Shown: positions 1-6,174, numbered from the stretch's first letter. The stretch: DNA of 6,888 bases from an uncultured Stomatobaculum sp. (GCA_938010625.1 CALLVJ010000078.1:1-6888); one strand, 5' to 3'. The notes: a model not told the origin generated them from the sequence alone. Numbers and translations are program-made.

Positions 1-1
1 G

Positions 2-337
2 GTGAAGAAGAGACTGCCGGGCTTCCCGATTGTGCTGCACGGCGCTTCCTCGGTACCACAGGAGTATGTAAAGATTATCAACACAAACGGCGGTCAGCTG
101 AAAGATGCCATCGGTGTGCCGGAGGATCAGCTCCGCGCCGCAGCGAGAAGCGCAGTCTGCAAGATTAATATTGACTCTGACCTCCGCCTCGGTATGACGG
201 CAGGCATTCGCCAGCATTTCAATGAGCATCCGGATCACTTTGATCCGAGACAGTACCTCGGCGACGGCAGAGCGAATGTCAAGGCGATTGTCGCACACAA
301 GATCACCGAAGTTCTGGGCTCGAACAACAGAGCATAA
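2..337 (+). CDS. fba: Class II fructose-bisphosphate aldolase, C-terminal part (5' end outside window)
   Basis: This is the last 111 codons of a class II, zinc-dependent fructose-1,6-bisphosphate aldolase, the cytosolic glycolytic and gluconeogenic enzyme that interconverts fructose-1,6-bisphosphate with dihydroxyacetone phosphate and glyceraldehyde-3-phosphate. The frame is open at the window edge, so the first visible GTG is probably an internal valine. Visible family landmarks are LHGASS near the fragment start, whose His is the expected zinc ligand, and CKINIDSDLR, the N-I-D-[ST]-D phosphate-binding segment. The tail (FDPRQYLGDGR, then a final helix) is typical of the roughly 300-residue clostridial type, so about two thirds of the protein lies upstream. 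It ends with TAA 41 bases before ilvE, with no hairpin between, so read-through into ilvE is possible. The family is clear; the exact sugar-phosphate specificity is inferred. Confidence 0.93.
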   Translation: MKKRLPGFPIVLHGASSVPQEYVKIINTNGGQLKDAIGVPEDQLRAAARSAVCKINIDSDLRLGMTAGIRQHFNEHPDHFDPRQYLGDGRANVKAIVAHKITEVLGSNNRA

Positions 338-360
338 GGGATCAGAAGCAAATCAGATAT

Positions 361-370
361 AGAAGAGAGG
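361..370 (+). promoter_or_regulatory. Ribosome binding site of ilvE
   Basis: AGAAGAGAGG ends 8 bases before the ATG at 379. It is the only purine-rich site in the 41-base gap after the aldolase stop and supports that start. I see no promoter boxes or hairpin in the gap, so ilvE is either cotranscribed with the aldolase gene or read from a promoter further upstream. Confidence 0.7.
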
Positions 371-378
371 CGTTTTAC

Positions 379-1404
379 ATGGCAGAGAAGAATCTTGACT
401 GGGGAAACATTGGCTTCGCCTACCGCGTGACGGATCAGCGCTACGTCGCCAACTATAAAAATGGTGCGTGGGATGAGGGTGGTCTCACAGCAGATGCGAC
501 CGTATGTATCTCTGAGTGCGCAGGTATTTTGCAGTACTGCCAGGAGGTCTTTGAGGGCCTCAAGGCATATCGCACCGAGGATGGCAGCATTGTGGCGTTT
601 CGCCCGGATATGAATGCAAAGCGCATGGTGGATTCAGCGCACTATCTGGAGATGCCTTCGTTTCCGGAGGAGAGGTTCCTCAAGGCGGTGGATCTGGTTG
701 TCAAGGCAAATGCAGACTGGGTTCCGCCCTATGGCAGCGGCGCTTCTCTGTACCTGCGCCCCTATATGTTTGCGAGTGGCCCAGTGATCGGCGTGAAGCC
801 ATCGGATGCGTATCAGTTCCGCCTGTTTGCAACGCCGGTGGGTCCGTACTTCAAGGGCGGCGCAAAGCCGACTACGCTCTGCGTGAGCAAGTATGACCGC
901 GCGGCGCCGCACGGCACAGGTCACATCAAGGCTGGTCTCAACTATGCGATGAGCCTGCACGCGTATGTAGAGGCACATGCGCATGGCTTTGACGAGAATA
1001 TGTACTTGGACGCTGCGACCAGAACCTATGTCGAGGAGACGGGCGGCGCCAATTTCCTCTTTGTGACGAAGGACGGCGTTCTCGTGAGCCCGAAATCGGA
1101 TTCGATTCTGCCCTCGATCACCCGGCGCTCCATTCTTTATCTCGCAGAGCATATGCTCGGCATGAAAACGGAGCACAGACCGGTGAAGTTCTCAGAGCTT
1201 AGGGACTTTGCAGAGGCAGGTCTCTGCGGCACGGCAGCAGTTATCAGCCCGGTGGGGCGAGTAGTCAATGGCGATGAGGTCATCAATTTTCCGTCCGGAA
1301 TGGAGAAGATGGGGCCGGTGCTGCAGAAGCTCTATGATACGATTACGGGCATCCAGGCGGGTCGTATCGAGGGCCCGGAGGGGTGGATCCGCAAGATTTG
1401 CTGA
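379..1404 (+). CDS. ilvE: Branched-chain amino acid aminotransferase (class IV, PLP-dependent)
   Basis: This 341-residue cytosolic transaminase catalyses the last step of valine, leucine and isoleucine synthesis, and the first step of their breakdown, using 2-oxoglutarate/glutamate and pyridoxal phosphate. The sequence shows FEGLKAYR at residues 58-65, the substrate-pocket motif of the longer (eukaryotic-like, type II) branch of the family. The PLP lysine is K184 in GTGHIKAGLNYA, and EETGGANF around residues 219-226 carries the conserved Glu of the class IV signature. SDSILPSITRRS follows at about 240-252, with CGTAAVISPVG near the C-terminus. The length matches the type II family (about 340-360), so the gene looks complete and intact. 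The start at 379 is supported by its ribosome binding site. It sits 41 bases after the aldolase gene and is followed by a terminator-like hairpin. Family assignment is very secure; preference among the three amino acids cannot be read from sequence. Confidence 0.96.
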   Translation: MAEKNLDWGNIGFAYRVTDQRYVANYKNGAWDEGGLTADATVCISECAGILQYCQEVFEGLKAYRTEDGSIVAFRPDMNAKRMVDSAHYLEMPSFPEERFLKAVDLVVKANADWVPPYGSGASLYLRPYMFASGPVIGVKPSDAYQFRLFATPVGPYFKGGAKPTTLCVSKYDRAAPHGTGHIKAGLNYAMSLHAYVEAHAHGFDENMYLDAATRTYVEETGGANFLFVTKDGVLVSPKSDSILPSITRRSILYLAEHMLGMKTEHRPVKFSELRDFAEAGLCGTAAVISPVGRVVNGDEVINFPSGMEKMGPVLQKLYDTITGIQAGRIEGPEGWIRKIC

Positions 1405-1433
1405 ATTCTCTGATAACAGAACAAGAATCTACA

Positions 1434-1473
1434 GAAGTCCCCGCGCGAACTTGTTTCGGCGGGGGCTTCTTGT
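1434..1473 (+). terminator. Intrinsic terminator-like hairpin after ilvE
   Basis: An 11-base-pair stem, 1434-1444 (GAAGTCCCCGC) with 1459-1469 (GCGGGGGCTTC), has a single T-G wobble and a 14-base loop. It lies 30 bases after the ilvE stop. The 5' arm is preceded by an A-rich stretch and the 3' arm runs into CTTCTTGT, a weak T-tract, so termination may be partial. The next gene begins 16 bases later with no clear promoter of its own, so this could act as an attenuating terminator between ilvE and the glycosylase gene. Confidence 0.75.
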
Positions 1474-1489
1474 CCGGAGAGGAGGATGT

Positions 1490-1981
1490 GTGCAGGAGAG
1501 TTATTCATTTGGACCGGTGTTTGACCGGAACAGCAGGATTTTGATCCTCGGAAGTTTCCCGTCGGTGCAATCCCGCGCGGCAGGCTTCTATTACGCGAAT
1601 CCCCAGAACCGCTTTTGGCGCATGATAGCGGCAGTTTACGGCGAGGCAGTGCCGGCGACGGTCGAAAAGAAGAAAGCGCTTTTGTTGTCGCACAAGCTGG
1701 CGCTCTGGGATGTCTTAGAGCGCTGTGAAATTCAGGGCTCGAGCGATGCGAGCATACGCGCGGCGGTTCCTGTCGCGATTGAGACAATCACGGCAACTGC
1801 CAACATCCGCCGCATCCTCGTGAACGGCAGTGCGGCGGCAAAGTACTATGCGCGCTATCTGGAGCCGAAGACAGGCATCAAGGCTGTATGTCTGCCCTCA
1901 ACGAGTCCGGCGAATGCGTCCTATCGCTTAGAGCGTCTGGTTGCCCTCTGGGGAGAGGCTCTTCGCGGGAGGGAGATATAA
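1490..1981 (+). CDS. DNA-deoxyinosine (hypoxanthine-DNA) glycosylase, UDG superfamily
   Basis: This predicted 163-residue cytosolic repair enzyme of the uracil-DNA glycosylase fold most resembles the family 6 hypoxanthine-DNA glycosylases, which excise deaminated adenine (inosine) from DNA. Visible landmarks are RILILGSFPS at about 16-25, then YYANPQNRFW at 34-43. N40 in that motif probably corresponds to the catalytic Asn of the family. LWDV and a downstream Cys follow, and LPSTSPAN at 135-142 is the C-terminal DNA-intercalation/active-site loop. The GTG start at 1490 is chosen because GGAGG (1481-1485) ends 4 bases before it and the family block begins soon after. The frame is open further upstream, but that stretch overlaps ilvE and the hairpin and resembles no domain. 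The stop abuts the cbiB ATG, suggesting coupled translation. A generic Mug-like glycosylase is the alternative; base specificity is inferred from family resemblance. Confidence 0.83.
   Translation: MQESYSFGPVFDRNSRILILGSFPSVQSRAAGFYYANPQNRFWRMIAAVYGEAVPATVEKKKALLLSHKLALWDVLERCEIQGSSDASIRAAVPVAIETITATANIRRILVNGSAAAKYYARYLEPKTGIKAVCLPSTSPANASYRLERLVALWGEALRGREI
1967..1975 (+). promoter_or_regulatory. Ribosome binding site of cbiB inside the glycosylase gene
   Basis: GGGAGGGAG lies within the last codons of the glycosylase gene, with its core ending about 8 bases before the cbiB ATG at 1982. It fixes that start and lets cbiB be translated independently as well as by reinitiation. Confidence 0.7.
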
Positions 1982-3028
1982 ATGCAGCCGGTCTATGCCT
2001 TTTTGCAGCACTGGCATCTGGAAGTCGCCGCCGTACTCGGGTTTCTGCTCGACTGGCTGCTCGGCGACCCGGAGAGCTGGCACCATCCAGTGCGCGTCAT
2101 TGGCGGACTGACGCGGGAACTCGAGCGGCGTCTTTACCCGAAGGCGGGACAGTCGGTCGCGGCCTTTTGGAACGGGATGTTTCTCTGGCTCTGCGTGGTT
2201 GCAGCGGTCAGCGGGACGACTTATCTCTTGACGGATGTGCTTGGCGGTCAGTTTTTTTGGGCGGGCTTTGCGTTTGAAGTTTTGTTGTCCTACCAGCTGC
2301 TCGCGGCGCGCTGTCTCACGGACAGTGCAAATCGCGTCGGCAGAGCGCTTCGAGAGGAGGGGCTTGAAGCCGGGCGGAAGGCGGTCTCGTACATTGTGGG
2401 ACGGGATACTGCGTCGCTCAGTGAGGCAGGCGTGATCCGCGCCACGGTTGAGACGGTCGCGGAAAATGCGTCCGACGGCGAAGTGGCTCCCCTCTTTTAC
2501 CTGCTGTTTTTTGGCGTGACAGGCGGTTGGGTCTATAAGGCGGTCAACACCATGGATTCGATGCTCGGCTACAAAAATGCGCGCTATGAACTCTTTGGCA
2601 GAGTAGCAGCGCGCATGGATGACGGTTTCAACTGGCTCCCGTCGAGGCTTGCGGCGTTTCTTCTCGTGGCTGCGGCAGCGCTCACGGGACAGGACGCAAA
2701 AAATGCCTGGCGAATTTTCTGGCGGGATCGCTTTCGGCATGATAGCCCTAACTCTGCGCAGACCGAGAGTGTGGTGGCGGGAGCGCTCGGCGTGCAGCTC
2801 GCGGGACCGGCCTCTTACTTTGGAGAGCGCAAAGAAAAGCCCTACATCGGCGATGCAGGGCGGGATATCGGGCTTCAGGACATTGCGCGGGCAAACCACA
2901 TGCTCGCAGTAGCGTCCTGGCTCTCACTTCTTCTGTTTTTGGCGCTCCGGCTGTTTTGCCGCGCCATGGCGGCAAACCTTGCTGTCAGTCTGCAGAGCGC
3001 GGCGGTGCTGTTTCCTTTTTTATTTTAA
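1982..3028 (+). CDS. cbiB: Adenosylcobinamide-phosphate synthase CbiB/CobD, membrane protein
   Basis: This 348-residue inner-membrane enzyme joins adenosylcobyric acid to (R)-1-amino-2-propanol or its O-phosphate, the late step of cobamide (vitamin B12) synthesis that starts the nucleotide loop. Hallmarks of the family are DWLLGDPESWHHPVR at 24-38, GRD at 140-142, ENASDGEVAPLFY at 161-173, NTMDSMLGYK at 189-198, HDSPNSAQTES at 253-263 and PYIGDAGRDI at 287-296. Hydrophobic segments near 13-28, 62-82, 92-110, 168-186, 222-236 and 305-326 fit the expected polytopic topology. The length is slightly above the usual 310-330, the extra being a hydrophobic tail after about 328. No other cobalamin genes are visible here, so the gene stands outside a B12 cluster. 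It shares its start junction with the glycosylase gene and its 3' end overlaps the opposite-strand NYN gene by 9 bases. The symbol cobD is also used for this protein, and for an unrelated decarboxylase. Confidence 0.95.
   Translation: MQPVYAFLQHWHLEVAAVLGFLLDWLLGDPESWHHPVRVIGGLTRELERRLYPKAGQSVAAFWNGMFLWLCVVAAVSGTTYLLTDVLGGQFFWAGFAFEVLLSYQLLAARCLTDSANRVGRALREEGLEAGRKAVSYIVGRDTASLSEAGVIRATVETVAENASDGEVAPLFYLLFFGVTGGWVYKAVNTMDSMLGYKNARYELFGRVAARMDDGFNWLPSRLAAFLLVAAAALTGQDAKNAWRIFWRDRFRHDSPNSAQTESVVAGALGVQLAGPASYFGERKEKPYIGDAGRDIGLQDIARANHMLAVASWLSLLLFLALRLFCRAMAANLAVSLQSAAVLFPFLF
2996..3026 (+). terminator. Weak terminator candidate at the cbiB 3' end
   Basis: A 5-base-pair stem, AGCGC (2996-3000) with GTGCT (3005-3009), has one G-T pair and a GGCG loop. 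It is followed one base later by a long T-rich tract, 3011-3026, running into the cbiB stop codon. The T-tract is good but the stem is short, and everything lies inside coding sequence. It is the only plausible intrinsic stop for plus-strand transcription before the NYN gene is read antisense. Confidence 0.3.
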
Positions 3029-3784
3029 GCGGAAGCTCACATGCAGTCCTTCGGTGCGCTTTTCAAAGAGGTTGGTGGAGTCAATGAAGGGGACAAATTT
3101 TTTGAATTGGAAGTTCCGGACGTCAAAGTCGGGGAATTGCTTGTTCAGAAAGTTGCCGAGCTGGCTCGAGGCAATCCAGCCGTTATCGTCGGAATTTTCC
3201 TCCCAGATCTGAATCAGTGCCTTTCGGACAGATTTCAGGCGCATGCCCATGCCGGAAGAGCCTGTGGAAGCAGTATTTTTCTCATTGTGCTCCATTTCAG
3301 CGGCCTTGTCCGCCATCGCAGGCAGGGGAGGCTGGTTCGCGCGGTACAGGAGATCAATGTAGGAGAACTTGCTGCAGGCGGAGATGAAGCTCTTTGGCGT
3401 CTTCTGCTCGCCCATGCCGAGGACATAGATCTCGGACTCACGGAGGCGTGCGGCGAGACGTGTGAAATCAGAGTCTGAGGAGACAATGCAGAAGCAGTCA
3501 AAACGTCCCTGATAGAGCAGATCCATGGCGTCGATGATGAGCGCAGAGTCTGAGGAATTCTTACCGGATACATTAGAATACTGCTGTATGGGCTGAATTG
3601 AGTTGTCGAGAATCACATTGCGCCAGCTGCTCATCTGCGGCATGGTCCAGTCGCCGTAAATGCGCTTGATATTGACGCTTCCGAGATTGTTTGCCTCAGA
3701 GAGGACAATCGGCAGATACTTTGGCGCAATATTTTCGGCGTCAATCAGTACGGCGACGCGTCGCTCTTTTTCTTCGCCATTCAT
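3020..3784 (-). CDS. NYN-domain putative RNase with C-terminal OST-HTH/LOTUS-like domain
   Basis: This is a predicted 254-residue cytosolic protein. The N-terminal part is a NYN (PIN-like) nuclease domain of the LabA/DUF88 type, at about residues 9-135. Its acidic and polar metal-site candidates are D15 and N18 in LIDAENI, D79 in SSDSALIIDAMD with D85 and D88 behind it, and D104/D106 in SSDSDF. A low-complexity linker (about 140-180) leads to a C-terminal domain (about 182-254) with DNGWIASSQLGNFL and FKKFVPFI, resembling the OST-HTH/LOTUS RNA-binding fold often fused to NYN domains in bacteria. The start at 3784 is chosen for a strong ribosome binding site; an in-frame GTG at 3808 would overlap that site. 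The gene is convergent with cbiB and divergent from the transglutaminase operon. RNase activity is family-based inference; the substrate is unknown. Confidence 0.9.
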   Translation of the reverse strand: MNGEEKERRVAVLIDAENIAPKYLPIVLSEANNLGSVNIKRIYGDWTMPQMSSWRNVILDNSIQPIQQYSNVSGKNSSDSALIIDAMDLLYQGRFDCFCIVSSDSDFTRLAARLRESEIYVLGMGEQKTPKSFISACSKFSYIDLLYRANQPPLPAMADKAAEMEHNEKNTASTGSSGMGMRLKSVRKALIQIWEENSDDNGWIASSQLGNFLNKQFPDFDVRNFQFKKFVPFIDSTNLFEKRTEGLHVSFRLK

Positions 3785-3790
3785 AGAAAA

Positions 3791-3798
3791 TCCTTTCT
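3791..3798 (-). promoter_or_regulatory. Ribosome binding site of the NYN gene
   Basis: Read on the minus strand, AGAAAGGA ends 6 bases before the ATG at 3784. This decides for that ATG over the in-frame GTG at 3808, which has no comparable site upstream. Confidence 0.75.
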
Positions 3799-3801
3799 GT
3801 T

Positions 3802-3831
3802 TTGACACAGCGACCGGGGCTGCGCTATACT
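3802..3831 (+). promoter_or_regulatory. Sigma-A-type promoter of the transglutaminase-rarA-rho operon
   Basis: A perfect -35 box TTGACA (3802-3807), an 18-base spacer and a near-perfect -10 box TATACT (3826-3831) predict a transcript start near 3838, giving a leader of about 55-60 bases. It sits only 18 bases from the NYN start codon, within the predicted 5' untranslated region of the NYN mRNA. No comparable promoter is seen further downstream, so it may serve all three plus-strand genes. Confidence 0.75.
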
Positions 3832-3841
3832 GAGATTATCC

Positions 3842-3865
3842 GTATTTAATCGGAAAAAGTATTTA
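3842..3865 (+). repeat. Direct repeat GTATTTA, two copies
   Basis: GTATTTA occurs at 3842-3848 and 3859-3865, 17 bases start to start, in the interval between the two facing promoters. Flanking bases also agree partly (GTATTTA followed by AT or TT). It could be a pair of binding half-sites on one face of the helix, or a chance repeat in AT-rich DNA. Confidence 0.3.
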
Positions 3866-3873
3866 TTGATGCA

Positions 3874-3884
3874 CTTATTATAAG
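3874..3884. promoter_or_regulatory. Small palindrome overlapping the minus-strand -10 box, possible operator
   Basis: CTTAT-T-ATAAG has perfect 5-base arms around one central base. It covers the predicted -10 box of the NYN promoter (3877-3882) and lies just upstream of the transglutaminase ribosome binding site. A regulator bound here could block NYN transcription. The short arms mean chance is also likely. Confidence 0.3.
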
Positions 3885-3905
3885 AAAGAGGGATGAAATT
3901 GTCCA
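3877..3905 (-). promoter_or_regulatory. Sigma-A-type promoter of the NYN gene
   Basis: On the minus strand, TGGACA (3905-3900, five of six to consensus), a 17-base spacer and a perfect TATAAT (3882-3877) predict a start near 3870 and a leader of about 86 bases before the NYN ATG. The -35 box lies inside the first codons of the transglutaminase gene. I found no better minus-strand pair closer to the NYN gene: a GATAAT at 3840-3835 lacks a -35 partner. Confidence 0.6.
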
Positions 3906-4828
3906 TAAAAAAGTGGAAAGGAGCGCTTTTTGCGCTGGGAATGGGGATTGGAATCGCTGCAAGTCTGCCGAACAGTGTGTGCGCGGCGGAGACAAAGTTG
4001 CTGCAGACCGTGGAAACCAGTCTGCAACCGGACAGTGCAGCGCTTCCCCGCAGGACAGAATATGGTTATACCGCGGAAGATGTTGACAGGGCGATTGACC
4101 GTCTGCTCTCGTATGAGACAGATCCGGTGCGCTGGGACATCCAACGGCAGTTGTACCGGAACAGTGTCTGGTACAGCCCGGAGAGCCAGTATGTGGATGG
4201 CAATGGGAAGTCATATCTCCTGGTTTACGAGGGCGCAGCGTCGAATCGGAAGCAGCTGAGCTATGAACTCTTGTCAGGGCTCACCTATTTTCCGAATGCC
4301 AGGGTGATTTTGAATACCAGGGAGAACCGCATCCTCGCCGGTGTTGAGCTGACCCGTCCGTTTACGGAGGCAGAGGCTTATCGAAATTATGAAACGCTGC
4401 TTCGCCTGGTAGGGCTGGTCGATGAGGTCAGGGCGCAGACAGCAGGCAAGAGCGCGCACGACAAGGCACAGTGGATCTGCGATTTTGTGGCCGGTCGTCT
4501 GAGCTATGATTTCACAGTGCAGCAGAACAGTCTGCAGGATACGGTTGGCTCTCAGAGAACGGCCTGCGTGGGCTATAACAGTCTCACGGAACTCCTGTTT
4601 CGCAGCACAGGGCTCTCCTATGTCAGCATGATTGCGAGCAATAAGGAAACTGGAGTTATGCACATTTTCGGTGCTTCCAAACTGGACGGCAGATGGCTGA
4701 TTTTTGATACCAGCAATTATGACAATGAGAACGGAATCTATGACAAGAGCTTTATTTTCTCGGAGCTCGAGCACGAGCAGGAAGGTTATCAGAATTTCAA
4801 TCTTCTGCAGAGCGAGCGGCTGAACTGA
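3893..4828 (+). CDS. Exported transglutaminase-like superfamily protein
   Basis: This 311-residue protein has a clear Sec signal peptide: a basic start (KLSIKKWK), a hydrophobic core from about 10 to 25, and a probable signal peptidase I site after V-C-A at residue 31. The C-terminal third is a transglutaminase-like fold with the papain-type triad in order: C225 in ACVGYNS, H257 in MHIF and D272 in FDTS. The middle (about 45-200) is unassigned. Such bacterial proteins are thought to act outside the membrane as proteases or cross-linking enzymes; the actual substrate is unknown. The start is uncertain. The ATG at 3893 touches the purine-rich GAGGG, which is too close for normal spacing, while the in-frame TTG at 3899 lies 6 bases from it; both leave a working signal peptide. 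The gene follows its own promoter, and its stop overlaps the rarA start by one base. Confidence 0.85.
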   Translation: MKLSIKKWKGALFALGMGIGIAASLPNSVCAAETKLLQTVETSLQPDSAALPRRTEYGYTAEDVDRAIDRLLSYETDPVRWDIQRQLYRNSVWYSPESQYVDGNGKSYLLVYEGAASNRKQLSYELLSGLTYFPNARVILNTRENRILAGVELTRPFTEAEAYRNYETLLRLVGLVDEVRAQTAGKSAHDKAQWICDFVAGRLSYDFTVQQNSLQDTVGSQRTACVGYNSLTELLFRSTGLSYVSMIASNKETGVMHIFGASKLDGRWLIFDTSNYDNENGIYDKSFIFSELEHEQEGYQNFNLLQSERLN

Positions 4829-6174
4829 TGGATCTCTTTGACTATATGCGGGAGACGGCATTGCGGAGCGAAGCGCCGCTCGCTGTGCGCATGCGCCCGC
4901 GCACATTGGAAGAAATTGCGGGACAGCCGCACATTCTCGGGGAAGGGAAGCTTTTGTATCGCGCGGTCAGAGCCGATGTGATTGGCTCCATGATACTTTA
5001 TGGACCGCCGGGCTGCGGGAAGACCACGATTGCAGAAGTCATCTCCCGCGAGACAAAATCTGATTTTTGCCGTCTGAATGCGACGACAGCGGGCAAAAAA
5101 GAGATGGAAGAGGTGATTCAGCGCGCCAAGGAGAATTTTGGGCGCGGAAAGCGCACCACGCTCTTTGTTGACGAGATTCACCGCTTTCACAAGGGGCAGC
5201 AGGATTTCCTGCTCCCTTATGTCGAGGACGGCACGATTGCGTTGATCGGCGCGACGACAGAGAATCCCTTTTTTGAGGTCAATGCAGCGCTGCTGTCGCG
5301 CTCCCGCCTGTTTGAACTGAAACCGCTCTCCGCCGCAGATATTGAAATCCTGTTGCGCCGTGCCATGGCAGATGCAGAGCGCGGTTACGGCAGCTGGCGT
5401 GCAGAGCTCACCGAGGAGGCGCTCCATTTTCTCGCAGAGGCTGCAGCCGGAGATGCCAGAACCGCACTGAATGCGCTGGAGCTCGGCATGAAGACCACGG
5501 CGCCGGGCAGCGATGGCAGCATTCATATCACAGAGGAAGTGGCAGAAGATTGCATCCAGAAGCGTGCGATTCGCTATGACAAAGATGGCGACAACCATTA
5601 CGATACTGTCTCTGCTTTTATCAAGAGTATGCGGGGTTCTGATCCGGACGCAGCGATCTATTACCTTGCGCGTATGCTCTACGCTGGAGAAGATCCGTGC
5701 TTCATCGCGCGGCGCATTGTGATTTGCGCAGCTGAGGACGTTGGAAATGCCGACCCGATGGCGCTGGTGCTCGCAGAGAGCATGGCGGCTGCGCTGGACA
5801 GAATTGGTATGCCGGAGGGAAGGTTGCTGCTGAGCCAGGCCTGCCTTTATGTCGCGAGTGCGCCGAAGTCCAATGCGGCGACCACAGCGATTTTTTCGGC
5901 CCTTGACTGCGCAGAGCGGACGGCTTCGGCGGCAATACCTCCCTATCTGCAGGACGCTCACTATCCTGGACATGAGAAGCTCGGCAGGGGAATGGGTTAC
6001 CGCTATCCGCACGATTACCCGAACAATTATGTGGCACAGGTCTATCTGCCGGAGACACTGCGCGGGACTGTTTTTTATGTGCCGACCGGCAACGGGAAGG
6101 AAGCGGAACTCAAAGCGCGTCTCGCTGCCCTTCGCGCAGCAGGAGAGGAGAAGGATGACGGAAGAAAGACTTGA
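4828..6174 (+). CDS. rarA: Replication-associated recombination protein A (RarA/MgsA), AAA+ ATPase
   Basis: This 448-residue cytosolic AAA+ ATPase of the RarA/MgsA/WRNIP1 family acts at stalled replication forks and on single-stranded gaps, together with SSB and the replisome. The domain order is complete. Near the N-terminus is PLAVRMRPRTLEEIAGQ. Walker A is GPPGCGKTT at 59-67 (K65), Walker B is FVDEIHRF with D115-E116, sensor 1 is GATTENP at 141-147, and the arginine-finger region is SRSR at 157-160. The C-terminal half carries the typical helical lid and tetramerisation region, including RAIRYDKDGDNHYD, SAFIKSMRGSDPDAA and a late HYPGHEKLGRGMGYRYPHDYP block. The ATG overlaps the transglutaminase stop (TGATG) and has only a weak upstream purine run, so translation probably depends on reinitiation. 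The last 20 bases overlap rho. Family assignment is very secure. Confidence 0.96.
   Translation: MDLFDYMRETALRSEAPLAVRMRPRTLEEIAGQPHILGEGKLLYRAVRADVIGSMILYGPPGCGKTTIAEVISRETKSDFCRLNATTAGKKEMEEVIQRAKENFGRGKRTTLFVDEIHRFHKGQQDFLLPYVEDGTIALIGATTENPFFEVNAALLSRSRLFELKPLSAADIEILLRRAMADAERGYGSWRAELTEEALHFLAEAAAGDARTALNALELGMKTTAPGSDGSIHITEEVAEDCIQKRAIRYDKDGDNHYDTVSAFIKSMRGSDPDAAIYYLARMLYAGEDPCFIARRIVICAAEDVGNADPMALVLAESMAAALDRIGMPEGRLLLSQACLYVASAPKSNAATTAIFSALDCAERTASAAIPPYLQDAHYPGHEKLGRGMGYRYPHDYPNNYVAQVYLPETLRGTVFYVPTGNGKEAELKARLAALRAAGEEKDDGRKT
6141..6149 (+). promoter_or_regulatory. Ribosome binding site of rho inside rarA
   Basis: AGGAGAGGA, followed by GAAGG, lies just before the ATG at 6155, within the last codons of rarA. 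This strong purine-rich site fixes the rho start and produces the 20-base overlap between the two genes. Confidence 0.75.

Noticed and set aside
634..1176. Minus-strand open frame opposite ilvE
   Set aside because: It is fully contained in a clear aminotransferase gene and has no homology-like motif or start signal.
1268..1489. In-frame upstream extension of the glycosylase gene
   Set aside because: It would overlap the ilvE 3' end and the terminator hairpin and encodes an Arg-rich sequence without family resemblance. The GTG at 1490 has a good ribosome site.
1928..2899. Long open frame on the minus strand opposite cbiB
   Set aside because: It lies opposite a gene with all family motifs, its translation is rich in Arg, His and Cys with no recognisable domain, and it has no ribosome site. 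It is a codon-bias shadow.
2955..2976. 8-base-pair perfect hairpin (TTTGCCGC/GCGGCAAA) near the cbiB end as a terminator for either strand
   Set aside because: No T-tract follows on either strand and it encodes part of the CbiB C-terminal region. It may be a chance stem or a minor pause site.
3041..3478. Plus-strand open frame opposite the NYN gene
   Set aside because: The minus-strand frame has conserved NYN and LOTUS-like motifs and a proper ribosome site. The plus frame has neither.
3974..3985. Lipoprotein signal at C30 of the exported protein
   Set aside because: The residues before the Cys (N-S-V) do not fit a lipobox, while V-C-A followed by A fits signal peptidase I.
4789..6012. 407-codon open frame on the minus strand opposite rarA
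   Set aside because: RarA on the plus strand has intact AAA+ motifs throughout. The antisense product is Arg/Cys/His-rich with no domain, as expected from GC-rich third positions.
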